A DNA stretch of 64,000 nt, from contig CDMY01000982.1 in NCBI GenBank assembly GCA_001179505.1, positions 1-64,000 of the forward strand, read 5' to 3'. The notes beneath the pieces are model-generated. The model ran no database searches. It worked only from the letters and a program-made list of their open reading frames with translations, and was not told the DNA's origin. A program made the translations under genes and the position numbers. Of the stretch, positions 10,319-20,573 are shown piece after piece (within the stretch, counting starts at the first letter, position 1; each line of letters starts with the position of its first letter). The DNA comes from Vitrella brassicaformis. Its lineage: Eukaryota > Sar > Vitrellaceae.

Positions 10319-11044
10319 CGTGGCTGGTGGGTAAAGGAGCGACTAAGGTGATCAATCAGATGGACGCAAAGGGCAGCGCAAGCAGCTGGGAGGGAGGGAG
10401 GGAGGGAGGGAGGGAGGAACCAACAAGCTCCAAGTATGTAGGGAGAAAGGGATATTGGATTGGTGGACGATGGATGGCTCAAAGCACATTCAGGCGTCTT
10501 AAGAGAACCGCACGTCGCTGTCTCCGGGCGGAGACCTGTCTTCGCGGGAGAGCGCGGCGACTTCGAGCGATCCGCGAGAGAGAAGTCTCGAGAAACACAC
10601 CAAACAAACGCACAGACCTCACTGCACAGCGAGCCCTAGCTCCACCGACGCCGCAGCCCCTTCCAGAAGGGTTGCAGCTGCATCGTAAGCATCTAGGTTA
10701 GAAAACTATGTGAATTGCAAAGAGTTTTCTGACTTTCCTCGCCAATTTACCGCACTCTCAGAGATTTGACCTTTTGCGAGTGCGCACGCTGACTCAACGT
10801 ACCACGAAGGTGTAGGGGGGTGAAACGGTGGACTTGCCCAGATTTGATGAATGGCGGCAACTGAATGGATGAAACTCTTGAGATCTGCGGTATAATGGCC
10901 GCCGTCCGCCGATGAGCGATCACTTAATGATTGACAAAACACGGGGAGGGCGGGAGTATTGTTGGCAATCAATGTCTCCGTCTCGCAACGCACACTACTG
11001 CATAGCGGCCAGCCAGCACCAGACTTCATCCATCCATCGCTCAT
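10319..11044. other. Spacer with (GGGA)n repeat
   Basis: This is upstream DNA of the small secreted protein gene and downstream DNA of FAM50. It holds about nine GGGA units at 10388-10427. The rest shows no coding pattern I trust, although some short frames are open on both strands. Confidence 0.5.
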
Positions 11045-12823
11045 TCACAGCAAATCTCGCGAGGCCTCGTACGTCTTGTTGGGATCATACTGAGCACAGA
11101 AACAGACACAACAGAGAGAGACGCACATGCAAGATGTGATGTGCTCGCGTGTGAGTCCCCGAGTGCTACATCTCTCGACTGACCACTTCCCAAGTAGAGG
11201 CCGGGTAGATGTGTTTGTTCCTCTCGTACCATTTCCGGTCCACTATCTTGCCTGCGTGCGACTGCACACACGCAGCATTCAGGAAACGAAGAGGCAGCGA
11301 CACTCCACTCCCTGACTCAGGGACGTTTTGGTGTGTGTATGCGCGTGTTGTGTGCTGCGGACCTCGTCTTTCTCGACCCGGACGTCAGCGTATATGCGGA
11401 TGTCGTCAGGCACGTCGAAGCGGAACAGGGGACCGGTCTTGCCACGCGCCTTGTTCTTGATCAGATCGTAAAAGGTCACCGTCTGCGCACACAATAAGGC
11501 CACAAAGTACGCCATCGACACCCGATGTTGGCTACTCTCTTGGACTTGACATGACTGGCTGACATACGTACGTGTGGCAGTATGAGGTCCTCCTTGATGT
11601 ACATGAGGTTGTCAGTGCCCACTTGGCGCAGCTCGGGGAACTCCACCTCCAGGTTCTTTCGACACTGATCCAGAAAACTCCCAATCGTTGTCCCTGCAGA
11701 CACGCATGTATCAATCACCAACACCCACCCACCCACCATGCACTTCTTTCTTTTCTCCCGTCTGTCTGTCTGTCTGTGTGTCTGTCCATAGCAACGCACC
11801 TTTGGTTATTCTGATGATCCTCCTGTGGCCCGAGCCGTCCCAATACGAATACGTCACCTCCAACACCTCCTCTGAACACACACACAGAACAGACAGAGGC
11901 GCCTCACCTTCAGCCACGTATTTATGAATGCGCCTCACCCACCTTTGATTCTCTCCTGCTCGCGTACGTACTCCTCAATGAGCTGCTGGCGGTGCGCAGC
12001 CAATGCGGCGTCGCGATCAGGGTCCTGAACAGCCCAACACACGCAGGTATCCACCCGATGGGCTTTCTCTTTAGAGATTGCGGCGTACCGGGAGCATGTC
12101 GGTGTTGACGTGTGGGTCTTTTCCCAAGTGCTTCTTCCCCGCCGCCTTGCGGATCTCCTGCTCTACCTCCTGGTCAGCTGCAGACAGACAGACAGAATGT
12201 GCAGCATGAGCGTGTCCGCATCGAGCATGTGCATAGGGAAGTGGCTGACCTTGGTCGTCAGCGTCCTCTCCGAACGACAGTTTGCTGAGCTTCGTCTTGC
12301 CCTTGCGGCGGGCAGCGCGCTCCTTCTCCTTTTCCTCTCTGAATGACAAAGGCGCACAGACAGTGTCGTGTGGACGGACGGACGATGCAGCGCTGTCTTC
12401 ATTGATTGTCGGTTCGCTCACTCTTTCTGCCGCTCGTGCTCTTCCATGAGGTCAGTGATCTTCTTGCGCTTCTCACGAAACTCCTCAGCCGACACCAAAC
12501 CGATGGTCTCTTGCTTGAACCTGTAGACACGCACACCACACCGACACACGTCAGCTCTGCCTCTCAATCCACCTTTTGACGCTGACCGCACGAACTCACT
12601 TTTCCTCGAGCGCTTCAGCGTGTGAGCCTCCGAACTTGCTGTCGATGGCGGAAAAGGTGCGTTTCTTGGTTTCGTTTTCAATCTTCTCCTTGGCCTGTTC
12701 CATCTCCCGCTGTAGCTTCTCGCGCTGCCTGAGGAGGAGGAACGCCCGTCCACCTTCGGACGAGTGGATGGTCTGCAGCATGCTATTGGCGCTGTCATAG
12801 CGAGGGTCAAATGACGTCTTCAT
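11045..12823 (-). CDS. FAM50A: FAM50/XAP5 family nuclear protein
   Basis: The family is nuclear and linked to spliceosome and chromatin functions. It starts at ATG 12823 with [19 protein letters not shown] and continues [54 protein letters not shown], and a [13 protein letters not shown] patch typical of XAP5. The conserved C-terminal domain then follows in short exons: [100 protein letters not shown], and [14 protein letters not shown] with TGA at 11045. Around nine to ten exons are separated by introns of roughly 60-120 bases. All conserved blocks are present in order, so the gene looks intact. It is 126 bases from a divergent plus-strand gene. Confidence 0.92.
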
Positions 12824-12949
12824 TGCGAGGAAGTGGGAGAAGTTGGTTGGCTATTCAACGCACCCTAACCCTGGCGTGTAACTCTTCGTCTTTTCACTTC
12901 TTAGGTGGCATTTTGTGAGGCTCTGTACCAGAATCTGCGCCTTTATTCG
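12824..12949. promoter_or_regulatory. Compact divergent promoter, FAM50 / small MG-protein
   Basis: This spacer is 126 bases between start codons. It contains a telomere-like ACCCTAACCCTGG segment near 12861, which is a common promoter box in plants and some protists. That role here is inference only. Confidence 0.45.
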
Positions 12950-13353
12950 ATGGGCGCTGAAGGCTCTAAGAGCACTCAGGCACGGCCACACCACCCGAAG
13001 GGAAAGCAGGAAGAGCCACCCTCACAAAGCCGTCCCGCCAACCACAGCGGACGAGACACTGCCGTGGCGAAGGGAGACGGAGGTCATCCAGCTCCAGCCC
13101 AAAAGGCCGCTTATGACAAAGCCACCAAAGCTGCAAAAGCTCCGTTTATGACGCCCACAAACATCGGTAAGGAGCAAAGCAAGAAAACGAGACTGTGTGT
13201 ATGTATGTGTCTGTGTTGATCTGTTCAATTGCTCCAGGGAGTGATGAGCTGTTTAGTGTGCTGCTGAGCCACTGGGACATACTTGAAGATCGCTGCGCCT
13301 CGCCGTCATTGCAAATGCTGATGGGGCACAATCAGGGCGAGAGACAGGGATGA
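12950..13353 (+). CDS. Small hypothetical protein with MG (possible N-myristoylation) start
   Basis: Exon 1 is 12950-13166 and exon 2 is 13238-13353, joined in phase 1 (TNI-G-SDELFS). The product is about 110 residues. It begins MGAEGSKSTQARPHHPKG, where Gly2 and Ser6 fit a myristoylation signal. A Pro/Lys/Ala-rich low-complexity region follows (QKAAYDKATKAAKAPF). The tail reads ELFSVLLSHWDILEDRC and ends GERQG. There is no known domain. A membrane-anchored disordered adaptor is possible, but that is a guess. Confidence 0.55.
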
Positions 13354-13582
13354 GTGAAAGAGTGATTCATGATTGGGTCTCGTGGGGCTTGGATTAATCC
13401 GTGGGCATTCTCTTTCGATGTCATCTCCTCCTGATGTACATAGCTGACTGGCCTACACCCGGTTATCTCTCAAGAAAGAGAAAGAAAGAGAAGCAGTATA
13501 CGAGCAAATGACTTAGCAACAACAGCAACGCTCTGCCTATCGATCTGGCCATCCATCTATCCACAAATGCCAATCAACAAAG

Positions 13583-14896
13583 CTACCACGGCAGCAGCCA
13601 CCCTCCCTTCATCTTTGGCTTGCTTTTCTCTCTCCCCTCCTTGTTGGCTGCAACCGGGCGCTTCTCTTTATCCATCACATTCTGCATCAGCTGGCTATCA
13701 CGGGGACGTTCCTCGCTCCTCTTGCCATTTCGCAATCGTATAGCATCCCTTGCCCGGTTGCGCACCCAGTCTGACGTCTGCCCTGCTCTCTCGACTGCCC
13801 TCCGCCACACACGCCGAGCCGTACGACGCACCTGCAAACAGTGTATTCGAAATACTCCGTGTGAGTGTCCGGTATCGTGCCTCACGTACCCTGTATCTGT
13901 CGTCAAGTTGGGACATGCGCTGGCGCACCTGAAACTGCATCCACAGCCCAGCCAACACCATGCACTCGCTTCTCGATGTGCGAGAATGGGATGCGGTCAC
14001 GTCCTCCTCACTCACTCACCTGCCTGTCGATCTGCTCTAGTCGCTCGAACCCCTGACGGTACAACCTCGCGTAGAAGCGGCGTGTCTGACAGACAATGTG
14101 CACCGATAAACACAACACATGTATCGCTCGTCTGCCAAGCCTCGCTAACCTGCATCTTGAGCCAGAGGTCTTCAGCGAAGTAGACGAGGCGATAGAAGGC
14201 CAAGAGCAATGTGCGGCCCATCGCACGTAGCCACGAGGGTAGTCTTCCCTTCTTGTCGCAGCTATTCACCCCCCAAATGACGCCTAACGCAATACCCAGC
14301 AAGCTCTGGTCGAACAGCTGCGTACACGCTCGCCAGAGACAATCGCATTTGCAACACTGCTTCTCACATGTATGCATTAAAGTGTTCATTGCTCACTGCT
14401 TTTGTGATGACGCCTCCGAACATGCCACCAGCAGCGGCACAGCCGATGAGTGTCTGCTCCTCGTATGAAATCGTCACCATGTTGAGAGCGGCCAGGTGAC
14501 CAGGTCGGGGCAAGGCGGCCTTCTTGGGAGATGTCAGTGCCGTCTTGGAGGTAATGAGAACCAGACGCTGGATCTCCGCTTGCTGGCTCCTCACAGTGCG
14601 CTCGAGCTCATCGGCCTGACGATGAATCAATGCAGAGTAACACAGATATCATTGTGTTGGTTACCCGACCGACCCGCTGACCCGCTTCCTGAGGTCTTCC
14701 ATGTCACCTTCCCTTGTCGCGTCGTGTTGTGAGCCCTTCGGTTTGGTTCCCGCCTTTGTTGGCAGCAGACCGAGGCGGGTGTGCGGACGTGAGACTCTTT
14801 GGATGTTCAGGACAGCGTGGCTGGAAAGATCACGAGGGGTTGGAGGGGGGACTGCCCGCAGGAAAGCCTCGCATGACCTGAGGCGGTCCATCGTGA
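13583..14896 (-). CDS. Hypothetical basic membrane protein, about six exons
   Basis: The proposed start is ATG 14896 (MDRLRSCEAFLRAVPPPTP), an Arg/Ser/Pro-rich leader that could be an organelle-targeting peptide. Exon 2 has a coiled coil (ADELERTVRSQQAEIQRL) and a Gly-rich hydrophobic stretch (GCAAAGGMFGGVITKAV). Exon 3 has a second one (LLGIALGVIWGVNSCDKKG), then FYRLVYFAEDLWLKMQ. Short exons TRRFYARLYRQGFERLEQ and FQVRQRMSQLDDRYR follow, and a very basic C-terminus ends KMKGGWLLPW with TAG at 13583. All junctions checked by eye are phase 0. The protein is about 300 residues. The two glycine-zipper-like segments suggest paired membrane helices. No family is recognised. The start could lie further upstream, since the frame stays open to about 15065. 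Confidence 0.6.
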
Positions 14897-15469
14897 ACAA
14901 TGGGTTGTGGGCGATGATCACCGGCGCTGGGCTGTGAACCCTGAATCCTAAGCCCTTGGGCTTGGTGAACCCTGAACCCAAGGCCGTCGTTCGCAGCGCA
15001 CTGCATATCCTCCTGTCTGCTGCATCTGCCCTCTGCGTGCTGCGTGTTTCGTGTCCGGGTTGCATGTTAGGGTGCCTGTTTCATGTTGGACAGACCGACA
15101 GGGGACTTGGCCGTCAGGCCACCTAGGGTGCTCCCTGAAACCGCTGCTGCTCCTGAACCCAAGGCACAGGGTGGTCAAGGCCTCATCGTCCGCTTCCCGT
15201 CGAAAGGGAGGCCTCACACAAGGGGCAGCAGGTAGGTCAAGCGAGGCCTCACACAGCAGACAGTGACTCAGATCTGGGCAGCGATTCATTCTGTGTCCTC
15301 CACGTGTCGTTACGCTCGAACGCTCCGTGGCGACCGCCTTCTCTTTTCTCCCCCCGACGGTGAGATACACAGAGAGGCTCAGACGGACCGCCAGACACGA
15401 AAGAATTGAGACATCTGCGTATATCTGTGTCCCAGAACCCCCGGCTTCCGTGCGAGTTGGCGAGGCGTC

Positions 15470-16053
15470 ATGCGTCTTCTTCGGACCATCACCATCACCA
15501 TTGCCCTTCTCTGTGCCTTGATGGGCATGGCAGCCAGCGGTAACCCATCAGAAAGGCAGGCCATCGAGATCTCTCGGGACGCTGTGTGCTTGATGTGTTG
15601 CGCTGGTCTGTGCAGGAGAGTCACGTGGCGAGCCAGTCGCTGCTGCTGTCGCTGGCGAAGGACGGAGTGAGACCAGTCAGCACGGTGTGCACTCACGCAG
15701 ATGTGTCACACCCTGTCTCTTCACGCATCTTCTTGTCAGGTGCTTCCCTCCGAGGAGGCAATGTGGCAGAGTCTGGCAGAGCATCAGGTCGGTCAACACA
15801 TCAACAGACGAGCATGACAGACACATCAAAGCGTGTCTGCGTCCCCACAGGCATCAGGGACCTCCAATACTATGATTATGATTATAACGATGATAGTGAC
15901 GATGAGGATGACGATCGGGACCAATGGAGTGCGGGTGATGGTTATTATGAAGGACCGGCGGGTCAGCTCGACACAGCAGGCGGCGGCTTCAACCAGCCAG
16001 ATGATGATCATCATCCTGACGATGACGATGACGATGAAGGGGATGACCCGTAG
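15470..16053 (+). CDS. Secreted protein with an extremely acidic C-terminus
   Basis: ATG 15470 begins a clear signal peptide (MRLLRTITITIALLCALMGM, cleavage likely after AASG). Short exons follow: ESHVASQSLLLSLAKDG (from about 15616) and VLPSEEAMWQSLAEHQ (from about 15741). A last exon from about 15851 begins GIRDLQYYDYDYNDD, continues with Asp/Glu/Tyr-rich sequence, and ends DDDDDDEGDDP with TAG at 16051-16053. The product is about 135 residues. The Asp-rich tail could bind calcium or other cations. No family is recognised. The last junction has more than one possible donor (15791 or 15795), so one residue is uncertain. Confidence 0.55.
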
Positions 16054-17347
16054 TCTCTTCTTTCTTTCTTTTTTTCCCCTCTCTCCTTCTGCTTTTGTCT
16101 CCTTCTGGCTTGACACAGCTCTGTCAGCTCTGCCAATCACACGGGTTTGGGGTCCAACTTCTGGTGGCCGGCCGTGGTGTAGGTAAAAGTGCATTTCTGG
16201 CAGAGTCCTGGTTGGGTTGACCACAGGTGGAGGGAGGGAGAGAGGGAAAGAGGGCCGTACACATTTTCATGTTCCCTGAGCTGAGAAGTGAGCGTGTGTC
16301 TGGTTGACCGCATGCGTTCGACTGTTTGTTTGTCGATTGCGAATGGCGAGTCATGAGCGAGGAATAACGCTCGTGACACGGCGGGCAAGTTGCCTGCTGT
16401 CGATTTTCAGACGATCTTCGCATCATCCTGTCCATCCCATGAGATGCGAAAGTCGACAGCAGACAGATAAGAGCCAGATGGCATGGCACGAGTGAACGGA
16501 TGCGTCTGTGTGTGTGTGTGTGTGTGTGTGTTGTGGAGGTTTGTTTGTCTGTATGTCTCGGTTCGGCGTCGACTGAAGTGGTGTGAGTGAGCCGACAGGG
16601 TGACCGCATGCATAGTGCATGCGGTGGTGTACCTCCAGTCAAAAGTCTCTGAAAGCGTCTCTGTCAGACAGCGAGATGAGCCTGTCGGGTGTGTGTCTAC
16701 CGTGGCTTTCGGGCTGTGTGTGTCTGTCGGGTCGTACGTCGTTCGTGCTGTGGATGAGTGTGGGGGTATTCCTCCTCTTTCTGTCGGTCGGGTGTGTTAT
16801 ATGTGGTGAGTGTGTGTGTGTGTGGGCTGTGCGCACCCCACAGAGAGAGTGGGCGTGTTGGCTGTGCACGTGTGAGTGGGAGACAGGTCAAAATGTCCAC
16901 ATCACGTGTGTGTCGTGTCGGACGGACCTTGATATCGATGTGTGGATGCTCAACTGAGCAACTGCAGCTCAATGACATGCGTATGCAGCACCACCGTCGT
17001 GTCTATCGAAACGCATCAACGCAGTCAGTAAAGTGAGGGCCTGGTGGGCGGGCCGTCGCATGGCTGCCTGCGCGCCGCTTCTCTGAGACACGACCAGCCG
17101 AAGTGATATTCCCCCACACGTCACAGCCGCCTCAAACAAGTCACAGCCAGCTACCGTCAAAGGGGCATCAGAAAGCGTGTAAATGACTAATGTTCACACT
17201 CCCGGACCTCATTGCAATGATGAATGAGCTCGAGTAATTGATTGAGTGGTCAGTCTTAACAGATATGGCGCTGGCTGGACCGACTGACTGACTCCTCTGA
17301 CAGCGGTTTCAATTTACGTATGTGCCGTTACGTGTACCCTTTCGCTG
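16054..17347. other. Spacer with TG repeat and a small perfect palindrome
   Basis: I see no convincing exon. It contains a (TG)n run at about 16508-16531 and a perfect 10-base inverted repeat, ACCGCATGCA / TGCATGCGGT, at 16603-16612 and 16616-16625. TGTG-rich sequence extends to about 16930. The long open frames on both strands here are repeat-driven. Confidence 0.5.
16603..16625. repeat. 10-base inverted repeat with a 3-base loop
   Basis: ACCGCATGCA, TAG, TGCATGCGGT is a perfect hairpin. It lies in a non-coding spacer and overlaps no predicted gene. Confidence 0.8.
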
Positions 17348-17614
17348 ATGATGTTCCGCCTGCTGCTTGTGGCTGCCGCTTCCGTCGTCATCTCGGCGAA
17401 CGGTTTTGACGTGCGCGACCCCATTGCTCAGCTTGTCAACAGGGTGATCGATGTCACAGGGACCGGCAACGAGCAGGAGGACACCGCCCACGCCATTGAC
17501 AAACCGGCAAAGAAACATGCCACGAAAGCGTCAAGAGGTGATACCTTTCTGTCTGAGTTGTCTGGCAAGCTGAAGCAGCTTGTGGCGCAGTACAACGACA
17601 CGATGATCCGATGA
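17348..17614 (+). CDS. Small secreted protein, single exon
   Basis: An 88-codon open frame starts MMFRLLLVAAASVVISANG, a textbook signal peptide likely cleaved after ANG. The mature part is about 70 residues, helical and cysteine-free: DVRDPIAQLVNRVIDVTG, then KPAKKHATKASRGDTF and LSELSGKLKQLVAQYNDTMIR, then TGA. One N-x-T site (NDT) is present. No homologue is recognised. It is the second of three consecutive plus-strand genes with signal peptides. Confidence 0.6.
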   Translation: MMFRLLLVAAASVVISANGFDVRDPIAQLVNRVIDVTGTGNEQEDTAHAIDKPAKKHATKASRGDTFLSELSGKLKQLVAQYNDTMIR

Positions 17615-17668
17615 TCCTCGCGGGCAACGGGCGGCTCATTGTTCGGTCCAATAAGGGCAGCAGTCACA

Positions 17669-18532
17669 ATGAAGTCAACGCTGAGGATGGTAGGTGTACT
17701 GGCGGGGGTATGTGTGCTGAACTCAGCACGATGGGCTGCAGCTGCTTGTGGGCTGTGCAGGGCCTGACACTAACCTGACGGAGCCGGAGCAGTCTTCCAT
17801 CCCGTTCTGCCCGGGTATGCACAGATGGGATGGAAGGGAGGCTCCCCACTGGCACCCATCTCCGTGCTTGTCGGTCCTGTGCTTGTCTGCTATCAGCACC
17901 CTTTTCGGATCTTTCCTTCACGATTGATGAGGGAGAAAGTGTGGTTCGCTCCATCAGGTGGGACGACGGGGGGGATCGCTACATCGTCGTGGGCATTGAC
18001 TCCCTGAGAGGGGATGCGGATCTCATCGTGTGCGACGAAGATTCGAGGTGAGTACGGCGTCGTCAGACTTGCATCTTGTGTTTGTTGTGGTCTTCCAGCG
18101 GAACAGACACATCCAATTGTGAAAGCAGCAGGGCCTCTTGGGGTTCCGGCTTTGAAGTATGCATACACACACTCCTGAATGTTGAACTTTGGCACTGCGT
18201 GTATGCAGGACGTCGTCGTGATTGACACGGAAACATTTAACGGAGAGGATGGCGTCGCAGTCGAAGTAATCGTACTACACAGCACACATGAGTGTGTTGC
18301 TGGCAGATACGTGTTCGGCTGTGCAGATCAACTGCGTTGAGGGAGGAGGCAGCAACGACAACTGCCGAGTGGTAGGCATTTGGAATTCTTTCGTGCACGG
18401 CTGATGCATGCGATTTGTGTGCGCTTCGTGCAGAATTACGTAGCGTTCCCGCACGACGACTACTGCCGCCCGACGGAAGGAGATTTCGCCGGCGTTGGCA
18501 TAAGCATCAGTCCGTTTTTTATCTTCGACTAG
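17669..18532 (+). CDS. Secreted cysteine-containing protein, about seven short exons
   Basis: ATG 17669 opens MKSTLRMVGVLAGV, a short signal-like leader. The first donor is uncertain, since several GTs fit the required phase. Later junctions are consistent: PDTNLTEPEQSSIPFCP, then DLSFTIDEGESVVRSIRWDD and DRYIVVGIDSLRGDADLIV (exon near 17900-18050), SGTDTSNCESSRASWGSGFE, DVVVIDTETFNGEDGVAVE, INCVEGGGSNDNCRV, and NYVAFPHDDYCRPTEGD. The end is ISPFFIFD, then TAG at 18530-18532. Introns are only about 50-60 bases. The mature protein is about 150 residues, acidic, with several Cys and one N-glycosylation site, and looks like a beta-rich extracellular domain. No family is recognised. Confidence 0.6.
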
Positions 18533-20573
18533 TGAAAGCATGTGTGTCACTGTCGGTGTCGCCAGCCCAGTGTGTGCCAAAGGTGCATCCTCGACTTCGT
18601 TGGAATTCGTCTTCCTGTTCTTCGTGTCGCTCTTGGGTGCGAGAGTCCGTTTCAATCGGTCCGTTTGGTTGGTTATAGGATGGAGTGTGCATGGTCGTAG
18701 AAAAGTGCGAACACCGTACATTCAATATACGTGGTCGGACATACGTACGACTCAGCTCAATCAACACGTCGCCGCACACACCCGGCCATGCATTCGGCCA
18801 GAATCGCCGCGTTGGCTCCTTCGCGACACCACGGGCTACGGTCGATGTGGACACACCAATTAGGACAAGCAGACGCGGAAATAGGGCGAAAGGGTCCTGA
18901 GAGTCGGTTGCCAAAAACAAAGATTGCCTGTCCATAATTGCATCTCTGTCGTACGACGTATGATACACATCAGTCAGTGCGACGGTGAGTCAGTGAGGCG
19001 TATCTTCGATGTCTTGCACGTCAGAAAAAATACCGACAGACAACATTCGGAGAAGTCACGCATCCCATCGATATTCCAGACAGACAGACAGACAGATGTG
19101 CGCACAGCCGGGCGAGGGAATGAGTGAGTGCCCGACAGGCAGGGATGTAGAGAAAGAGACGCATCCTACGGATGACATATTCGTACCAGAACGGTCAGAA
19201 CAACTTCAAGTTCACTTTACTTTGATAAAACTGACTTTTTGCTCCAGTGTGGCTTGAAATGACACACTGATGCCTTTTTACACGAGTAGAAACATGACAC
19301 TGAAGGACATTCCGCCTCGTTGCTGACGATACACCGCTGCGCTGATGAAGGGAGGGAGATGCCAGCAGCATTGAAGAATTGAAGCAGCATATGTGCATTC
19401 CTGGGTGCCCCTGCTAGTCATTTAACGAATGACAGCAGTGCTGCACTACCATGCCATTGTTGAATCATGCATTATCATGGGTCTCTTGGTCACGATATCA
19501 TCAATTAGAATGTCTCTCGGTCGCTACCTGTCCTGTCCTCTCCTGTCGCGTCTCCTCTCCGTCTACAAAAGATGCAATGCATGAAAAAAGGAAAGGCAGA
19601 AAAAAGGAAAGGGGGCGGCCGCCCTCCACGTGTGTATCTCTTGCTGTCTCCCTTTATCTCGGTGGTCTCTATCATGTGTTCCCATCCGCCATCCCCCCAT
19701 CGCCCGCAGCCACCACTGACCCACCGGATAATCCACCCACCTCCGCCTATCTTATCTTATCGTGTAAGCACAAACAAACGACTGGCCGCGCGTGGCAGAG
19801 AGAGAGGAGAGAGAGAGAGGGGAGAGGCGAACGCGGTGCGGTTGTGTGGCTTTGAGAGCCCTCTCCACCCCTGCCAGGCAGGCAGGCAGGCACAAGAAGC
19901 AGAAGGCAGACACCTCACAGACACACTCACGCATAAAGCACCACACGCAAAGTGGGCCAGCCACGCTGCGGGCGTGTGCGCGTATCCATTTTGGTCACAT
20001 ACTCCCTCACAACACTCACTTGACAAACAGACAGACAGACAGACAGACGGCCCATCCCTTTCCACAGACGGGCATGGACGGACAAAAGAGGCAACGTAAC
20101 GTATCACGGGCTCGCTGTGGGTTCTTTCTCTGGGGTGTTGATGGGGCATTGCTTGATCTGGCTTGAGATCTGGTGCTGGCTGGGGTCTGTGTCACTTTGG
20201 GGGTCTGTCTCGCTTTGGGGTTTGTCCGGGGTGGTGCTGGGGGTCTTGCCGGGTCTGACTGCCCATCCCTCCCTGTGTCTCTATCCCTCCCTCCCTCTCT
20301 CCTTCCCTCACTCCCTCCCACACAACACACAACAGACAGTCCGCAAAGAGCAAGTAAGTATGAGTAAGGAAGTGGGCGTGTATACCGACTGACTCTCTCA
20401 TGCCAACTCACACACATGAACCACGCACACGGCCGCACGAAGAGAGAGAGAGAGAACGAGCAAATGCACACGAGTCTATGCCGCGTACCCGCCCCCTGGT
20501 CTATCTGGATGTCGATGTCGCTGTCGCTGTCATTCTCTCACTTGCGCGCCGTCTTGCCCCGCTCATCGCTTCG
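18533..20573. other. Long spacer with dispersed repeat and microsatellites
   Basis: No gene model is supported. It contains repeat copy A (18974-19235), CAGA runs at about 19077-19095 and 20030-20049, GAGA-rich tracts near 19800, and pyrimidine-rich DNA near 20260-20330. A/T-rich patches such as 19210-19260 belong to the repeat. Confidence 0.55.
18974..19235 (+). repeat. Dispersed repeat element, uninterrupted copy (A)
   Basis: This copy starts TCAGTGCGACGGTGAGTCAG and contains CTTCGATGTCTTGCACGTCA. It then has ACATTCGGAGAAGTCACGCA, a CAGA microsatellite, and GATGTGCGCACAGCCGGGCG. It ends with CTTCAAGTTCACTTTA followed by TTGATAAAACTGACTTTTT. The same blocks in the same order occur at 22861-22941 and 23360-23580, split into two pieces. 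No protein is encoded. Confidence 0.85.

Noticed and set aside
10480-10600. Possible tRNA or small structured RNA (CGGGCGGAGACC / GCGGGAGAGCGC stems)
   Set aside because: No tRNA arms, anticodon loop or Pol III A/B boxes could be assembled. The similarity is only GC-rich local pairing.
12858-12875. ACCCTAACCCTGG as telomeric sequence
   Set aside because: There are only about two telomere-like units inside a divergent promoter. It is too short for an internal telomere array.
13486-13580. AAAGAGAAAGAAAGAGAAG and ATCC tracts as a possible CRISPR-like or satellite array
   Set aside because: These are short purine-rich and CATC-type microsatellites with no unit-spacer structure, and CRISPR arrays are not expected in nuclear DNA.
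16600-16957. Plus-strand frame with many Cys and Val (possible secreted Cys-rich protein)
   Set aside because: Its composition comes from TGTG repeats read in frame, with no signal peptide or conserved pattern.
19451-20099. Overlapping 130-175-codon frames on both strands
   Set aside because: They run through GAGA, CAGA and CCACC repeats, lack splice logic, and change character along their length.
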